Assembly: GCF_900105195.1 (NCBI RefSeq)
Contig: NZ_FNRX01000002.1
Location: 4,216,001 to 4,280,000, forward strand
Length of the DNA: 64,000 nucleotides
Source: Rhodococcus pyridinivorans
Lineage (GTDB): Bacteria > Actinomycetota > Actinomycetes > Mycobacteriales > Mycobacteriaceae
Direction of reading: 5' to 3'
Within the stretch, counting starts at the first letter, position 1. Each line of letters begins with the position of its first letter. This document shows, in pieces, positions 40,298 to 47,543 of the stretch. A program made the position numbers and the translations under genes. The notes below the pieces were generated by a model that searched no databases, was not told where the DNA came from, and saw only the letters and a list, made by a program, of their open reading frames with translations.

Positions 40298-40474
40298 TCA
40301 GAGGAAAACTACGAGCAGCACGACGATCACGACGACCACCGCGACGGCTGCGATCACCGCACCCGCCGAACGCCGGCGCTGCACCGGCCCGTCGCGGACG
40401 AGTTCGGGATCGGCGTCGGGCGCGTCCCCGATCGGGTCGTTGTTCTCGGGACCGGAGTTGGTGGGATGCGACAT
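40298..40474 (-). CDS. 58-aa tail-anchored small membrane protein
   Basis: The ATG at 40474 follows a near-perfect AGGAGG. The first 30 residues are acidic and Pro-rich (MSHPTNSGPENNDPIGDAPD). A basic QRRR comes next, and the last 22 residues are a hydrophobic Val-rich helix that ends the protein. This gives a C-terminally anchored protein with a cytoplasmic acidic head. The gene is convergent with corA. I do not recognise the function. The ribosome site and codon bias support that it is real. Confidence 0.7.
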   Translation of the reverse strand: MSHPTNSGPENNDPIGDAPDADPELVRDGPVQRRRSAGAVIAAVAVVVVIVVLLVVFL

Positions 40475-40593
40475 CGGTCTCCTCCTGGCTGTCTGTGTCG
40501 AAGTCTGACACGGACGAGCCGGTCGTGTTCGGTTTCAGGCTGTTCGGGTGGGGTACTCCGTCAGAGCAACGTTCGATGACACAGGAGGACCCC

Positions 40594-40791
40594 ATGGCCG
40601 ACTTCGTCGATAAGGCAAAGCACAAGGCAGAAGAAGCGGGCGGCAAGATCAAGGAGAACACCGGTCAGGCGACCGGCGATCGTGATCTCGAAGCCGAGGG
40701 TCGCGGCGACCAGGCCTCCAGCGGTCTGAAGCAGGCAGGCGACAAGGTCTCGGACGCCGTCGAGAACGTCAAGGACGCTTTCAAGAAGTAG
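40594..40791 (+). CDS. CsbD-like stress protein
   Basis: The protein has 65 aa: MADFVDKAKHKAEEAGGKIK, then ENTGQATGDRDLEAEGRGDQ, and an amphipathic C-terminal helix. This is the CsbD pattern, small hydrophilic helical proteins often under general-stress sigma control. The ATG at 40594 has AGGAGG at good spacing; the frame upstream of it is non-coding in character. The role is unknown beyond the family's stress association. Confidence 0.88.
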   Translation: MADFVDKAKHKAEEAGGKIKENTGQATGDRDLEAEGRGDQASSGLKQAGDKVSDAVENVKDAFKK

Positions 40792-40801
40792 CCCTTGAAC
40801 T

Positions 40802-40837
40802 GCGCGGTGCCGGTAGTTGCGACTACCGGCACCGCGC
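40802..40837. terminator. Terminator of the CsbD gene
   Basis: A 16-bp perfect stem (GCGCGGTGCCGGTAGT at 40802-40817 and its complement at 40822-40837) with a TGCG loop starts 10 bp after the stop. Confidence 0.85.
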
Positions 40838-40850
40838 TGTGTCGGTGCGT

Positions 40851-40878
40851 GCAGCACCCCGCTCTCACGGGGTGCTGC
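40851..40878. terminator. Terminator of the convergent 65-aa gene
   Basis: GCAGCACCCC and GGGGTGCTGC form a 10-bp perfect stem with an 8-nt loop. It lies 5 bp past the minus-strand stop at 40884. The two neighbouring hairpins serve the two convergent genes. Confidence 0.75.
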
Positions 40879-40883
40879 CGGGA

Positions 40884-41081
40884 CTACTTCGAGGAGGTGC
40901 CTTCGGTGTCGTCGAAGAAGTGCCAGGTACCGTCCTGCTCGTTCTGCGCCTCCATACGCCAGCCGAGTTCGCTGTTGTCGGCGCGCTGGTCGACGAACCA
41001 GGCGTGCGCGTCGTCCGCGCTCTCGATTTCCTTGGTATCCACGACGTTCCCGGTCGGGTCGATCACTCTGTAGGTAGCCAT
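40884..41081 (-). CDS. 65-aa protein of unknown function
   Basis: Sequence: MATYRVIDPTGNVVDTKEIE, then SADDAHAWFVDQRADNSELG, and a Trp-containing C-terminus (WHFFDD). It is predicted as a small soluble alpha/beta protein. The ATG at 41081 has GGGAAG upstream; the longer frame to 41561 overlaps other genes. I do not recognise a family. Good codon use and its own terminator support a real gene. Confidence 0.75.
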   Translation of the reverse strand: MATYRVIDPTGNVVDTKEIESADDAHAWFVDQRADNSELGWRMEAQNEQDGTWHFFDDTEGTSSK

Positions 41082-41300
41082 GCCGAGTGTCTTCCCACGC
41101 GACTCGCCGGTCAAACGTCGCGCGAACCTTCTGGTGTAGGGTGGAGACATCGTTCGGCTCGCACATGATGAGCAACCTCGCACCACAGTGCCCGAAGGTT
41201 CCGAACCGGACGTGAGAGTTCCCCGCCGCGTGTACCGCGGCCCCTCTTCTTCGCACTGCCCCACGGCCGGGTCTACCCGGCCGCACCCGAAAGGACGGCC

Positions 41301-41447
41301 ATGAGCCAGAACAAAGAATTCGACGGACCCCTCTTCCTCGCGCCCACCACTCCGGAGACCGACGCCGAGACCGAACCCGTCACCGCTGTCGCCGAAGTGG
41401 GCGGTCCCCACGACTACACCTCGATCTTCTCCGCGCGCGGCGCCTGA
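41301..41447 (+). CDS. 48-aa peptide with structured leader
   Basis: The ATG at 41301 follows GAAAGGA. The sequence starts MSQNKEFDGPLFLAPTTPET, is acidic in the middle, and ends GGPHDYTSIFSARGA. The third-position GC pattern is coding-like. It is convergent with the hydrolase gene, with 7 nt between stops. Upstream, 41082-41300 has no other gene; it holds a GGCCGGGT-CTA-CCCGGCC hairpin close to the ribosome site. The acidic leader plus GG followed by a short C-terminal segment recalls secreted or modified peptide precursors, but no processing genes are nearby. Function unknown. Confidence 0.6.
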   Translation: MSQNKEFDGPLFLAPTTPETDAETEPVTAVAEVGGPHDYTSIFSARGA

Positions 41448-41454
41448 TCCCGCC

Positions 41455-43167
41455 TCATCCGACTGTGAAGCTACCGACTCGGTCGGCTGCGAAGTCGGCG
41501 AGCGTCTGCGATACCTGCTCGGGCCGCCCGTCGTTCTGATCAGCGGCCGCAGTGAGTACATCGATGTGCTTGTATCCGGGCAGCACCCACCTGCGTTCGT
41601 TCGGATGATCCCTCTCCGGCAACGGGATCCCGCCGCTCGCCACCAGCGTCACCACAGGATTGCGCGCGACACCGTCGCGGTGGAGATGCCCTTCGAAGCG
41701 GGTCGCCGATGCGAGGTCGAACGGAAGCCTCGACGGGAAGTACCACTCGGTGAAATCCAGTGGTGGCTCCGACAGATTCCGCGCCAGCTCCGCGATCGAC
41801 GTCACCTCGCTCCCCCGATCGGTGTACCGCGCCTCGTCGGGTGACGACGCCCCAGTGCCCACCTCGTCGTAGTCGAGCCACCGGTAGACGACTCCCGGAT
41901 CCGCGAACACCGCCGGCGACGCCTTGAGCGCATCGCCGAAGAATCCCGACCCGAGCACCTCCGGCGTGGCGGGAACAGGAAACAGCTTGTCGCGCACGGG
42001 CGCCCCGGTAATGAATCCGACGCTCACCTGCAGGAACCCCAGCGGTTGCGAATTGTCGTCGAGGATCGCGCCGAGCACCGCCTCGTTGGTCGCGTTCAAC
42101 GTCCGCACATCCGGGTCGCCCGTCGCGAACATCGCGTAGTCCCCCGACAACAGAGTGCGCAACGTCCAGTCGATGTTCGGGTTGTCGGGCATGCGCGGGA
42201 CAATGCCGTCGGTGCTGTCCGGGTCCAGTCGCGCGGCGAGTCCGGTGAGTGCGAGCAGATTCGTCGTCTCGGGATTGATGACCGTGGGAAGTGCCAGCAC
42301 CGGCGATGCCGTCGAGATGGAGCCGAAGAACGCATCGACTGGCGCCGAGACCGCTTCGGGCAGATCCGGGAGGGCACTCTGCCCGGGGGAGGGCGCTCCC
42401 GCCTCGATCACCGTATCGAGCGCAAAGTACCCGCCGCACTGGTTGTAACCGGCGTCGCCCGTGGTGGCGGGATCTCCGTCGAAGTCCCATTCCGCGAAGT
42501 AGCCGGTGATGAAACCACCGAGAGAATGTCCGCCGCACAACACTTTCCGTTTCCGCAGTTCCGGGTCGGAGAGTTCGTGACGCAGCAGGTCGTACTGGTC
42601 GCGCAGCGTCTGCTCGATGCCGACATGCGAGAGCCACGCGACGTCGGCGCCGCTCGCGTGGCCGGCGAATCGTCGCCCGTCCACTTCGGCACCGCGGAAG
42701 TAGTAGTCGGTCGCGGTGTCGAGCGAACCCGTCCGCAGTGCCGCCCGGGTACCGGTGTGGTCCTCGAGGCAGTTCGATCGCCGGTCGAGTGCCCAGAACT
42801 CGACGTGGGCACCACGGGCCGCGGCCGCGACGACGGTGTTGCGCGCGACGCTCTCGAACGCGCCCGCTCCCTCGAAGATCCCGGGCTGGGCGACGAGGAT
42901 CCGGTCGGCGTCGGCCGAACTCTCCGGTCCGTCGGCCGACCGCCACCGCAGATACGACAACCGGTCGCACGCGGCGGGTCGCGGTCCCGCTTCCGCCGGC
43001 AGCGGCACGGGTATCGACACCACGGACCCGAGCACCTCGCCGGCCAGCGGCGCCGACGAGTCATACGGCATTTCGGTGCGTCCGCTCGTCTCCGCCGACA
43101 CCACCGATGCCGTCAGGACACTTCCCATCACCGCCGCAGCCATCGCGGCGCCCATCATTGCGCGCAT
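41455..43167 (-). CDS. Secreted alpha/beta hydrolase
   Basis: The protein has 570 aa. An N-terminal signal peptide (MRAMMGAAMAAAVMGSVLTA, cleavage near SAE) is followed by an alpha/beta hydrolase. The nucleophile elbow is GGHSLGG near residue 215, and a His near the C-terminus (PGYKHIDVL) fits the catalytic histidine. Several cysteines (CDRL, NCLEDH, CGG) may form disulfides outside the cell. The substrate is unknown; an esterase or lipase role is plausible. It is divergent from the thiamine-transport operon. Confidence 0.85.
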   Translation of the reverse strand: MRAMMGAAMAAAVMGSVLTASVVSAETSGRTEMPYDSSAPLAGEVLGSVVSIPVPLPAEAGPRPAACDRLSYLRWRSADGPESSADADRILVAQPGIFEGAGAFESVARNTVVAAAARGAHVEFWALDRRSNCLEDHTGTRAALRTGSLDTATDYYFRGAEVDGRRFAGHASGADVAWLSHVGIEQTLRDQYDLLRHELSDPELRKRKVLCGGHSLGGFITGYFAEWDFDGDPATTGDAGYNQCGGYFALDTVIEAGAPSPGQSALPDLPEAVSAPVDAFFGSISTASPVLALPTVINPETTNLLALTGLAARLDPDSTDGIVPRMPDNPNIDWTLRTLLSGDYAMFATGDPDVRTLNATNEAVLGAILDDNSQPLGFLQVSVGFITGAPVRDKLFPVPATPEVLGSGFFGDALKASPAVFADPGVVYRWLDYDEVGTGASSPDEARYTDRGSEVTSIAELARNLSEPPLDFTEWYFPSRLPFDLASATRFEGHLHRDGVARNPVVTLVASGGIPLPERDHPNERRWVLPGYKHIDVLTAAADQNDGRPEQVSQTLADFAADRVGSFTVG

Positions 43168-43305
43168 CCCATCCCCCGATCGGTTCGTGCGTATTGAACA
43201 CCGTTGCGGGAGTCGGGTCTACGGAAACAACAGAAGAACGGACCCGTCGGAGTTCACCGACGGCCCTTCATCGTCCGCGCAAGGGAGAGACATGCGCAGA
43301 GCGAC

Positions 43306-43338
43306 GGTCCCTGCCGTTCGGGGGAGGTGGCAGGGACC
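43306..43338. other. Orphan hairpin in the divergent intergenic region
   Basis: GGTCCCTGCC and GGCAGGGACC form a 10-bp perfect stem with a 13-nt loop. It lies 139 bp upstream of the hydrolase start and 150 bp before the riboswitch promoter, where no recognised gene ends. The rest of 43168-43478 shows no supported gene. Confidence 0.5.
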
Positions 43339-43478
43339 ATCACTCGAAGAGTCGGGATCTTCGATCCTTCCGTTGCGGGTGAAATGTGAGGGTGACATCC
43401 TGACCTGGGCATTTCCGTAACTTCGGGTCACATCTTCCGTTCTGCTCCCGTCCCGGCGGCCCCAGGAGGGCATGGTGC

Positions 43479-43484
43479 TAGGGT
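43479..43484 (+). promoter_or_regulatory. Probable -10 element of the thiamine operon
   Basis: TGCTAGGGT gives an extended -10 hexamer TAGGGT just 10-12 nt before the 5' boundary of the TPP riboswitch, where transcription should begin. No convincing -35 is seen. Confidence 0.5.
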
Positions 43485-43493
43485 CGCCCGTGA

Positions 43494-43564
43494 CACGGGG
43501 TGCTCCGCACGAGCGGGGCTGAGATCACACCCGTCGAACCTGACCAGGTAATGCTGACGAAGGG
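43494..43564 (+). ncRNA. TPP riboswitch (THI element)
   Basis: The sequence carries the conserved TPP-aptamer parts: ACGGGGTGC at the 5' side, GGGGCTGAGATCACACCC, then GAACCTGACCAGGTAATGC and the closing GACGAAGGGA. CTGAGA and the ACCTGA/GGTAATGC core are the ligand pockets for the pyrimidine and pyrophosphate. It precedes a thiamine-precursor ABC transporter, so TPP should lower its expression. The closing strand contains the purine-rich GAAGGGA that can act as a ribosome site, suggesting translational control. Confidence 0.95.
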
Positions 43565-43574
43565 ATGTCCCGAC

Positions 43575-43622
43575 ATGACCACGCCTGTACCCACATCGAT
43601 CCGTCCCCTGCCCGCGCAGTGA
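43575..43622 (+). CDS. 15-codon leader ORF coupling riboswitch to transporter
   Basis: The ATG at 43575 lies about 10 nt after GAAGGGA in the riboswitch closing strand. The frame MTTPVPTSIRPLPAQ ends in TGA at 43620-43622, which overlaps the GTG at 43619 of the lipoprotein gene (GTGA). That GTG has no ribosome site of its own, so coupled re-initiation is the simplest reading. No function of the peptide itself is implied. Confidence 0.5.
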   Translation: MTTPVPTSIRPLPAQ

Positions 43623-44632
43623 AGGCGCGGCGGACTCTCGCCGGACTGCTCACCCTCGTCGCCGCACTCTCCGCGGTCGTCGGGTGCTCGTCCGATTCCG
43701 GGAGCGACACCATCCGATTCGCGTTGGACTGGACGCCCAACACCAATCACACCGGCCTGTACGTGGCGCAGCAGGAAGGTCTGTTCGCCGATGCGGGTCT
43801 CGACGTCGAGATCCTGCCGTACAACAACGCGACCCCCGACACCCTCGTCGACGCGGGTAGCGCCGAGTTCGGAATCTCCACGCACGCCACATCGACCATC
43901 GCCAGAGCCGCCGGGTCCCGGACCGTCGCGGTCCTCGCACCGCTGCAGCACTGGGCGACGGGGATCGCCGTGCGGGCCGACAACGCCGAGATCACGCGGC
44001 CGGCGGATCTCGACGGCAAGACCTTCGCGGGCTTCGCCAACCCTGGTGAGGACGAGATGCTCGCCGAAGTGATCCGCAACGACGGTGGTCGCGGTGAGTT
44101 CGAGAACGTGACGCTCGGGACGTCGTCGTACGAGGCCGTCTACTCGTCGACCGCCGACTTCACCGTGTCGTACCTGGCGTGGGAGGGTCTCGAGGCCGAG
44201 CACCGCGGCCTGCCCATGCGGTACTTCGGCTTCACCGACTACGGCTTCCCCGACGCGTACGCGATCGTCGTCGACGGCAACGAGGACTGGATGACGGAGA
44301 ACCCGGAGCAGGCACGCGCTTTCGTGCAGGCGCTGCACCAGGGTTACCGGATCGCCGCCGACGACCCCGATCGTGGAGCCCGGGCGCTGCTCGAGGCGAA
44401 CCCCGGGGCCTTCCCCGACGAGGAACTCGTCTACGAGAGCCAGCGCATGCTCGCCGCCGAGTACATGCGTGACGCCTCCGGCGCCGTCGGAGTCCTCGAC
44501 GCCGGGAAATGGTCGGGCTATGCCCGGTTCCTGTACGAGAACGGCGTGCTGTCCGGACCCGACGGCAGCCCGTTGACGACCGAGCCGGACTGGTCGACCT
44601 ATGTCACCGATGACTACCTCGAAGACCGATAG
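43619..44632 (+). CDS. ABC transporter substrate-binding lipoprotein, ThiY/NMT1-like
   Basis: The protein has 337 aa from GTG 43619. This start gives a proper lipoprotein signal (basic KARR, hydrophobic core, LSAVVGC). The ATG at 43565 would add a charged tail and sits within the riboswitch. The mature part belongs to the NMT1/THI5 family: FALDWTPNTNHTGLYVAQ, then GISTHATS and the YGFPDAYAIVV region. Homologues bind formyl-aminopyrimidine or hydroxymethylpyrimidine for thiamine salvage. The TPP riboswitch supports a thiamine-precursor ligand. Confidence 0.9.
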   Translation: MKARRTLAGLLTLVAALSAVVGCSSDSGSDTIRFALDWTPNTNHTGLYVAQQEGLFADAGLDVEILPYNNATPDTLVDAGSAEFGISTHATSTIARAAGSRTVAVLAPLQHWATGIAVRADNAEITRPADLDGKTFAGFANPGEDEMLAEVIRNDGGRGEFENVTLGTSSYEAVYSSTADFTVSYLAWEGLEAEHRGLPMRYFGFTDYGFPDAYAIVVDGNEDWMTENPEQARAFVQALHQGYRIAADDPDRGARALLEANPGAFPDEELVYESQRMLAAEYMRDASGAVGVLDAGKWSGYARFLYENGVLSGPDGSPLTTEPDWSTYVTDDYLEDR

Positions 44633-45395
44633 CATCGGCCGCGCACGTCGGCTCCTTCCCGCGCTGCTCATCGCCGGGGCTCTGGTCGCGATCTGGCAGT
44701 CGTACGTCGTGGTGAGCGGTGTCCGCCCGCAGGTGTTGCCCTCCCCCGCACGCGTTCTCACGCAGGGGTGGTCTCATCGCGTCGACATCGCCGGGCACGC
44801 CTGGTCCACTCTGCAGGTCACGATGGTCGGGTTCGCCGTGTCGCTGGCACTGGCGTGGGCCCTCGCGATCGTCGTAGACTTCTCGCCTTGGTTGCGGCGG
44901 GCCCTCGTGCCGTTGTTCGTGGTGTCGCAGACCCTGCCGATCATCGCGATCGCGCCGTTGATGATCATCTGGTTCGGTTTCGGACTGCTACCGAAGATCC
45001 TCGTCATCGCGCTGGTGACGTTCTTCCCCGTCGCGATCGGGCTGCTCGAAGGGTTCGCGGCGGCCGACCGGGAGGCGGGCGCGTTGCTACGCAGTATGGG
45101 CGCGTCGCGGTGGCAGCAGTTCCGTTACGTGCGCCTGCCATCCGCGCTCCCCCGCTTCTTCACCGCCCTGCGGATCGGCATCACCTACGCCGTCGTGGGT
45201 GCGGTGTTCGCCGAATACGTCGGCGCGACATCCGGTCTGGGCATCTACATGAGCACGCAGAAGAACTCGTTCCGCACCGATCTCGTGCTCGCTGCCGTAG
45301 TGGTGACCGCTGCTCTGTCACTCCTGCTGTACGCGCTGACGTTCGTCGTCGAACGGATGGTCGCGCCGTGGGCGCTCACGAGGGGTGAGAGATGA
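44601..45395 (+). CDS. ABC transporter permease for thiamine precursor, ThiX-like
   Basis: The protein has 264 aa, with about six membrane helices and the permease EAA-type loop (ADREAGALLRSMGASRWQQF). It starts inside the 3' end of the lipoprotein gene (ATG 44601 or 44610), so the genes are coupled. The closest families are the SsuC/TauC/ThiX permeases; the riboswitch context favours pyrimidine uptake. Confidence 0.9.
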   Translation: MSPMTTSKTDSIGRARRLLPALLIAGALVAIWQSYVVVSGVRPQVLPSPARVLTQGWSHRVDIAGHAWSTLQVTMVGFAVSLALAWALAIVVDFSPWLRRALVPLFVVSQTLPIIAIAPLMIIWFGFGLLPKILVIALVTFFPVAIGLLEGFAAADREAGALLRSMGASRWQQFRYVRLPSALPRFFTALRIGITYAVVGAVFAEYVGATSGLGIYMSTQKNSFRTDLVLAAVVVTAALSLLLYALTFVVERMVAPWALTRGER

Positions 45396-46162
45396 ATGCG
45401 GTGACGGTGGCCTCGGTCCACAAGTCGTACGGCGACCGGGCGGTGATCGACGGCATCGACTGTGCTGTGGAGCCCGGCGAGTTCGTGTCCCTCATCGGGC
45501 CGAGTGGGTGCGGCAAGTCGACGCTGTTCTCGATCGTCGCGGGACTCGAGCAACCCGACACCGGAGAGGTTCTCGTCGGCGACTCCCCCGCGGCACCCGC
45601 GCAGGTCGCGCTGATGCCGCAGAAGGACCTGCTGTTCCCGTGGCGGACGGTGCTCGACAACTGCACACTCGGGCTCGAGGTGCAGGGTGTACAGCGATCC
45701 GACGCTCGTGCCCGCGCCCGCGAACTGCTGCCGACCTTCGGCCTGGCCGGCTTCGAGGACGCTGCCCCGCACCAACTGTCGGGCGGTATGCGTCAACGCG
45801 CGTCGCTCGCACGCACGGTGCTGCAGGGGCGCGACGTGCTCCTGCTCGACGAGCCGTTCGGCGCACTCGATTCGCTGACCCGCACCGAGATGCAACTGTG
45901 GTTGCAGCAGGTGTGGCAGCAGCATCGGTGGACGGTGCTGATGGTGACGCACGACGTCCGCGAGGCGGTGTTGCTGTCCGATCGGGTCGTCGTCCTCGGT
46001 CCGCGACCGACGCGGGTGCAGCACGAGGTGCGTGTGCACCTGCCCCGACCTCGAACCCTGGAGACGTGCGTGTCGAGCGAGTTCGTGGCGCTCGAACACG
46101 AGCTCATGGAGGTCCTGCACCGGTCACGACACGAGGAGCAGCAGAGGTTGCCCTCGGGATAG
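45392..46162 (+). CDS. ABC transporter ATPase for thiamine precursor, ThiZ-like
   Basis: The protein has 256 aa, with Walker A GPSGCGKST near 38, Q-loop MPQKD, signature LSGGMRQR near 131, Walker B VLLLDEPFGALDS and switch HDVREA. The ATG overlaps the permease stop by 4 nt. It completes the three-gene transporter. A large inverted repeat and then the prophage attachment site follow. Confidence 0.93.
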   Translation: MNAVTVASVHKSYGDRAVIDGIDCAVEPGEFVSLIGPSGCGKSTLFSIVAGLEQPDTGEVLVGDSPAAPAQVALMPQKDLLFPWRTVLDNCTLGLEVQGVQRSDARARARELLPTFGLAGFEDAAPHQLSGGMRQRASLARTVLQGRDVLLLDEPFGALDSLTRTEMQLWLQQVWQQHRWTVLMVTHDVREAVLLSDRVVVLGPRPTRVQHEVRVHLPRPRTLETCVSSEFVALEHELMEVLHRSRHEEQQRLPSG

Positions 46163-46188
46163 TCGCCGGCCGAACTGTTCGCCACCAG

Positions 46189-46261
46189 TGCATCCGCTAC
46201 AAGATTCGCTATCCGCTACGGCAAATTGTTGTAGCGGATAGCGAGAGCGGTAGCGGATGCA
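46189..46261. terminator. Long imperfect inverted repeat after the thiamine operon
   Basis: The arms 46189-46219 and 46231-46261 (31 nt each) pair with two perfect blocks (TGCATCCGCTAC and TCGCTATCCGCTAC-type ends) around a 5-nt mismatch, with an 11-nt AT-rich loop. ATCCGCTAC also occurs twice as a direct repeat within each arm. The repeat begins 27 bp after the ATPase stop. It can end transcription from either side. It sits 22 bp from the tRNA fragment. Confidence 0.65.
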
Positions 46262-46282
46262 TCGGGGACGACCCCGGACCTG

Positions 46283-46327
46283 TGCCCCCAGTGGGACTCG
46301 AACCCACACTGTGCGGATTTTAAGTCC
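46283..46327 (-). tRNA. 3' half of a tRNA gene; prophage attachment site (partial)
   Basis: On the minus strand the segment reads GGACTTAAAATCCGC (anticodon-arm-like), a 5-nt variable loop, the T arm GTGGG-TTCGAGT-CCCAC, and the acceptor 3' strand TGGGGGC plus A. No D arm or 5' acceptor (GCCCCCA expected) lies upstream, so only the 3' half exists here. This is what integration into a tRNA 3' end leaves at one prophage border. The loop CTTAAAA would give anticodon UAA, but there is no long variable arm as in leucine tRNAs. The acceptor resembles actinobacterial tRNA-Lys. The identity is left open. Confidence 0.7.
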
Positions 46328-46420
46328 ATTCGATACCCGTAGTGCGGCATAGTGTGATGCCGCCACCTGGTGTTATTCGCCGTGTGGCACAGGTTGGACC
46401 TTGCTCATGTGGCGTGAGTT

Positions 46421-46440
46421 GTGACAACTCCGTGACAACT
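46421..46440. repeat. Two GTGACAACT direct repeats, 11 bp apart
   Basis: Copies at 46421-46429 and 46432-46440 are one helical turn apart, about 95 bp inside the prophage from the tRNA fragment. Spacing and position resemble recombinase or excisionase arm sites. The stretch 46328-46473 holds no gene; it also has a GCGGCA/TGCCGC hairpin near 46345. Confidence 0.4.
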
Positions 46441-46473
46441 TTCGTCTCCCTTCGCTCTTCCCCGGAGGAACCC

Positions 46474-47082
46474 ATGAAACGTGTCCACACCATCGACAGC
46501 TGGGCGACGATCGCCATCGCGGTCCTCGCATTCGGGCTGTCCTACACCAAACTCGTCGACCTCGCGGAGCGCGCCGGCTACGGCACCTACGCCGCCCACG
46601 CATGGCCGCTCATAGTCGACGGACTCACCATCGTCGCAACCCGCGGCGTCCTGAGACTCGACACCGGCCGCAGCTACGCCTGGACGCTGTTGGCCGCCGG
46701 CACTCTCATGTCCATGGTCGCAGCCGTCGCGACTCAGCTGCTGCCGCCGGGGCCGCTGCCCCCCTTCGCCGCCGCCGCGGTGTCGGTCGTGCCGCCGCTG
46801 TGCCTTCTGGTCGCACCTCACCTTGCCGTCCAGCTGTCACAGGCTGAGGAGGTGCGACCCGAGTGCGACGTCCCCGAGGTCGAGCCTGCGCCGCCGGTAG
46901 TCGAGGAGGTCGCACCCGAATCGGAACCCGAGACAGTCGACCGTCGCGCCTGGGCGCTTGAGCTGCTCGCCACCACCGACATGTCTCAGCGCGCCGTCGC
47001 AAAGACAGTCGGGGTGACCGAGACGACGGTGCGACGGTGGATCAAGGCTGCTGAGGAGGTGAGTGTCGGTGCGTCGTCGTAG
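46474..47082 (+). CDS. DUF2637 membrane protein with C-terminal HTH
   Basis: The protein has 202 aa. It has about four membrane helices in the first 120 residues (WATIAIAVLAFGLSYTKLVD onward; AAHAWPLIVDGLTIVATR is the DUF2637 signature). A Pro/Glu-rich linker and a helix-turn-helix (MSQRAVAKTVGVTETTVRRW) follow. The ATG at 46474 has GGAGG at ideal spacing. Such proteins are common near the ends of actinophage and integrative-plasmid genomes. It may be a membrane-tethered regulator. Being first from the attachment site, it is probably expressed in the lysogen. Confidence 0.85.
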   Translation: MKRVHTIDSWATIAIAVLAFGLSYTKLVDLAERAGYGTYAAHAWPLIVDGLTIVATRGVLRLDTGRSYAWTLLAAGTLMSMVAAVATQLLPPGPLPPFAAAAVSVVPPLCLLVAPHLAVQLSQAEEVRPECDVPEVEPAPPVVEEVAPESEPETVDRRAWALELLATTDMSQRAVAKTVGVTETTVRRWIKAAEEVSVGASS

Positions 47083-47092
47083 ACTCTTCGCT

Positions 47093-47136
47093 GCGCGGGC
47101 GGTGGGGACTACGGTTCCGGGAAGCACCGCCCGCGC
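47093..47136. terminator. Terminator of the DUF2637 gene
   Basis: GCGCGGGCGGTG (47093-47104) and CACCGCCCGCGC (47125-47136) form a 12-bp perfect stem with a 20-nt loop, 10 bp after the stop. Confidence 0.75.
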
Positions 47137-47247
47137 TCCTCATTCCTAAGTGCTCGAGCATCCCCATAACGGACAGTAGGTCGCGAACCTCGTCGACGTT
47201 CATGTGAGGTTGGACGCGACGGTTGCTGGTTTGGTTCCGAGACGACG

Positions 47248-47283
47248 AATGACCCCCGCTCTCCGAAGAGAACGGGGGTCATT
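47248..47283 (+). terminator. Second hairpin before the small prophage operon
   Basis: AATGACCCCCG and CGGGGGTCATT form an 11-bp stem, extended by CTCT/AGAG inside the loop. It isolates the DUF2637 unit from the next genes. The 275-bp gap 47083-47357 contains this, the previous hairpin and no supported gene. Confidence 0.65.
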
Positions 47284-47357
47284 TCATGCGGGGCCGCGGG
47301 ATGCGTTACGAGCGGCTTCGGATTGCGACTCGGCGTAGATGCGGGACAATCCGGTAC

Positions 47358-47543
47358 ATGACTGACCACGAGCTTGCTCCGTACCTGGCTATCCCGATCA
47401 GAGAAGGGATGGCACTCGACCGCGCATGGTCACTTCTCCGAACAGTCGCAGAACAGAACCCTGACCTCGCACCGGAGCCTTTCAGTGAAGCGGTACTCGC
47501 CGCCGTCGCTGAGTCCGAATACCCCATCCGCATTTCGCAGTGA
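47358..47543 (+). CDS. 61-aa hypothetical prophage protein
   Basis: The ATG at 47358 opens MTDHELAPYLAIPIREGMAL, followed by a mainly helical acidic remainder. Its stop overlaps the ATG of the acetyltransferase gene (TGATG), which supports coupled translation. No family is recognised. The ribosome site is weak. Confidence 0.6.
   Translation: MTDHELAPYLAIPIREGMALDRAWSLLRTVAEQNPDLAPEPFSEAVLAAVAESEYPIRISQ

Noticed and set aside
43565..43618. Lipoprotein start at ATG 43565
   Set aside because: It would place the start codon directly on its ribosome site inside the riboswitch and put 18 polar residues before the signal peptide; GTG 43619 gives a normal lipoprotein signal.
46283..46327. Functional tRNA-Leu(UAA) gene
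   Set aside because: No D arm, no 5' acceptor strand and no long variable arm; only a 3' half is present.
47109..47200. Minus-strand ATG frame MNVDEVRDLLSVMGMLEH
   Set aside because: The first 20 codons look protein-like, but there is no ribosome site and the frame then runs through a terminator hairpin and the end of the DUF2637 gene.
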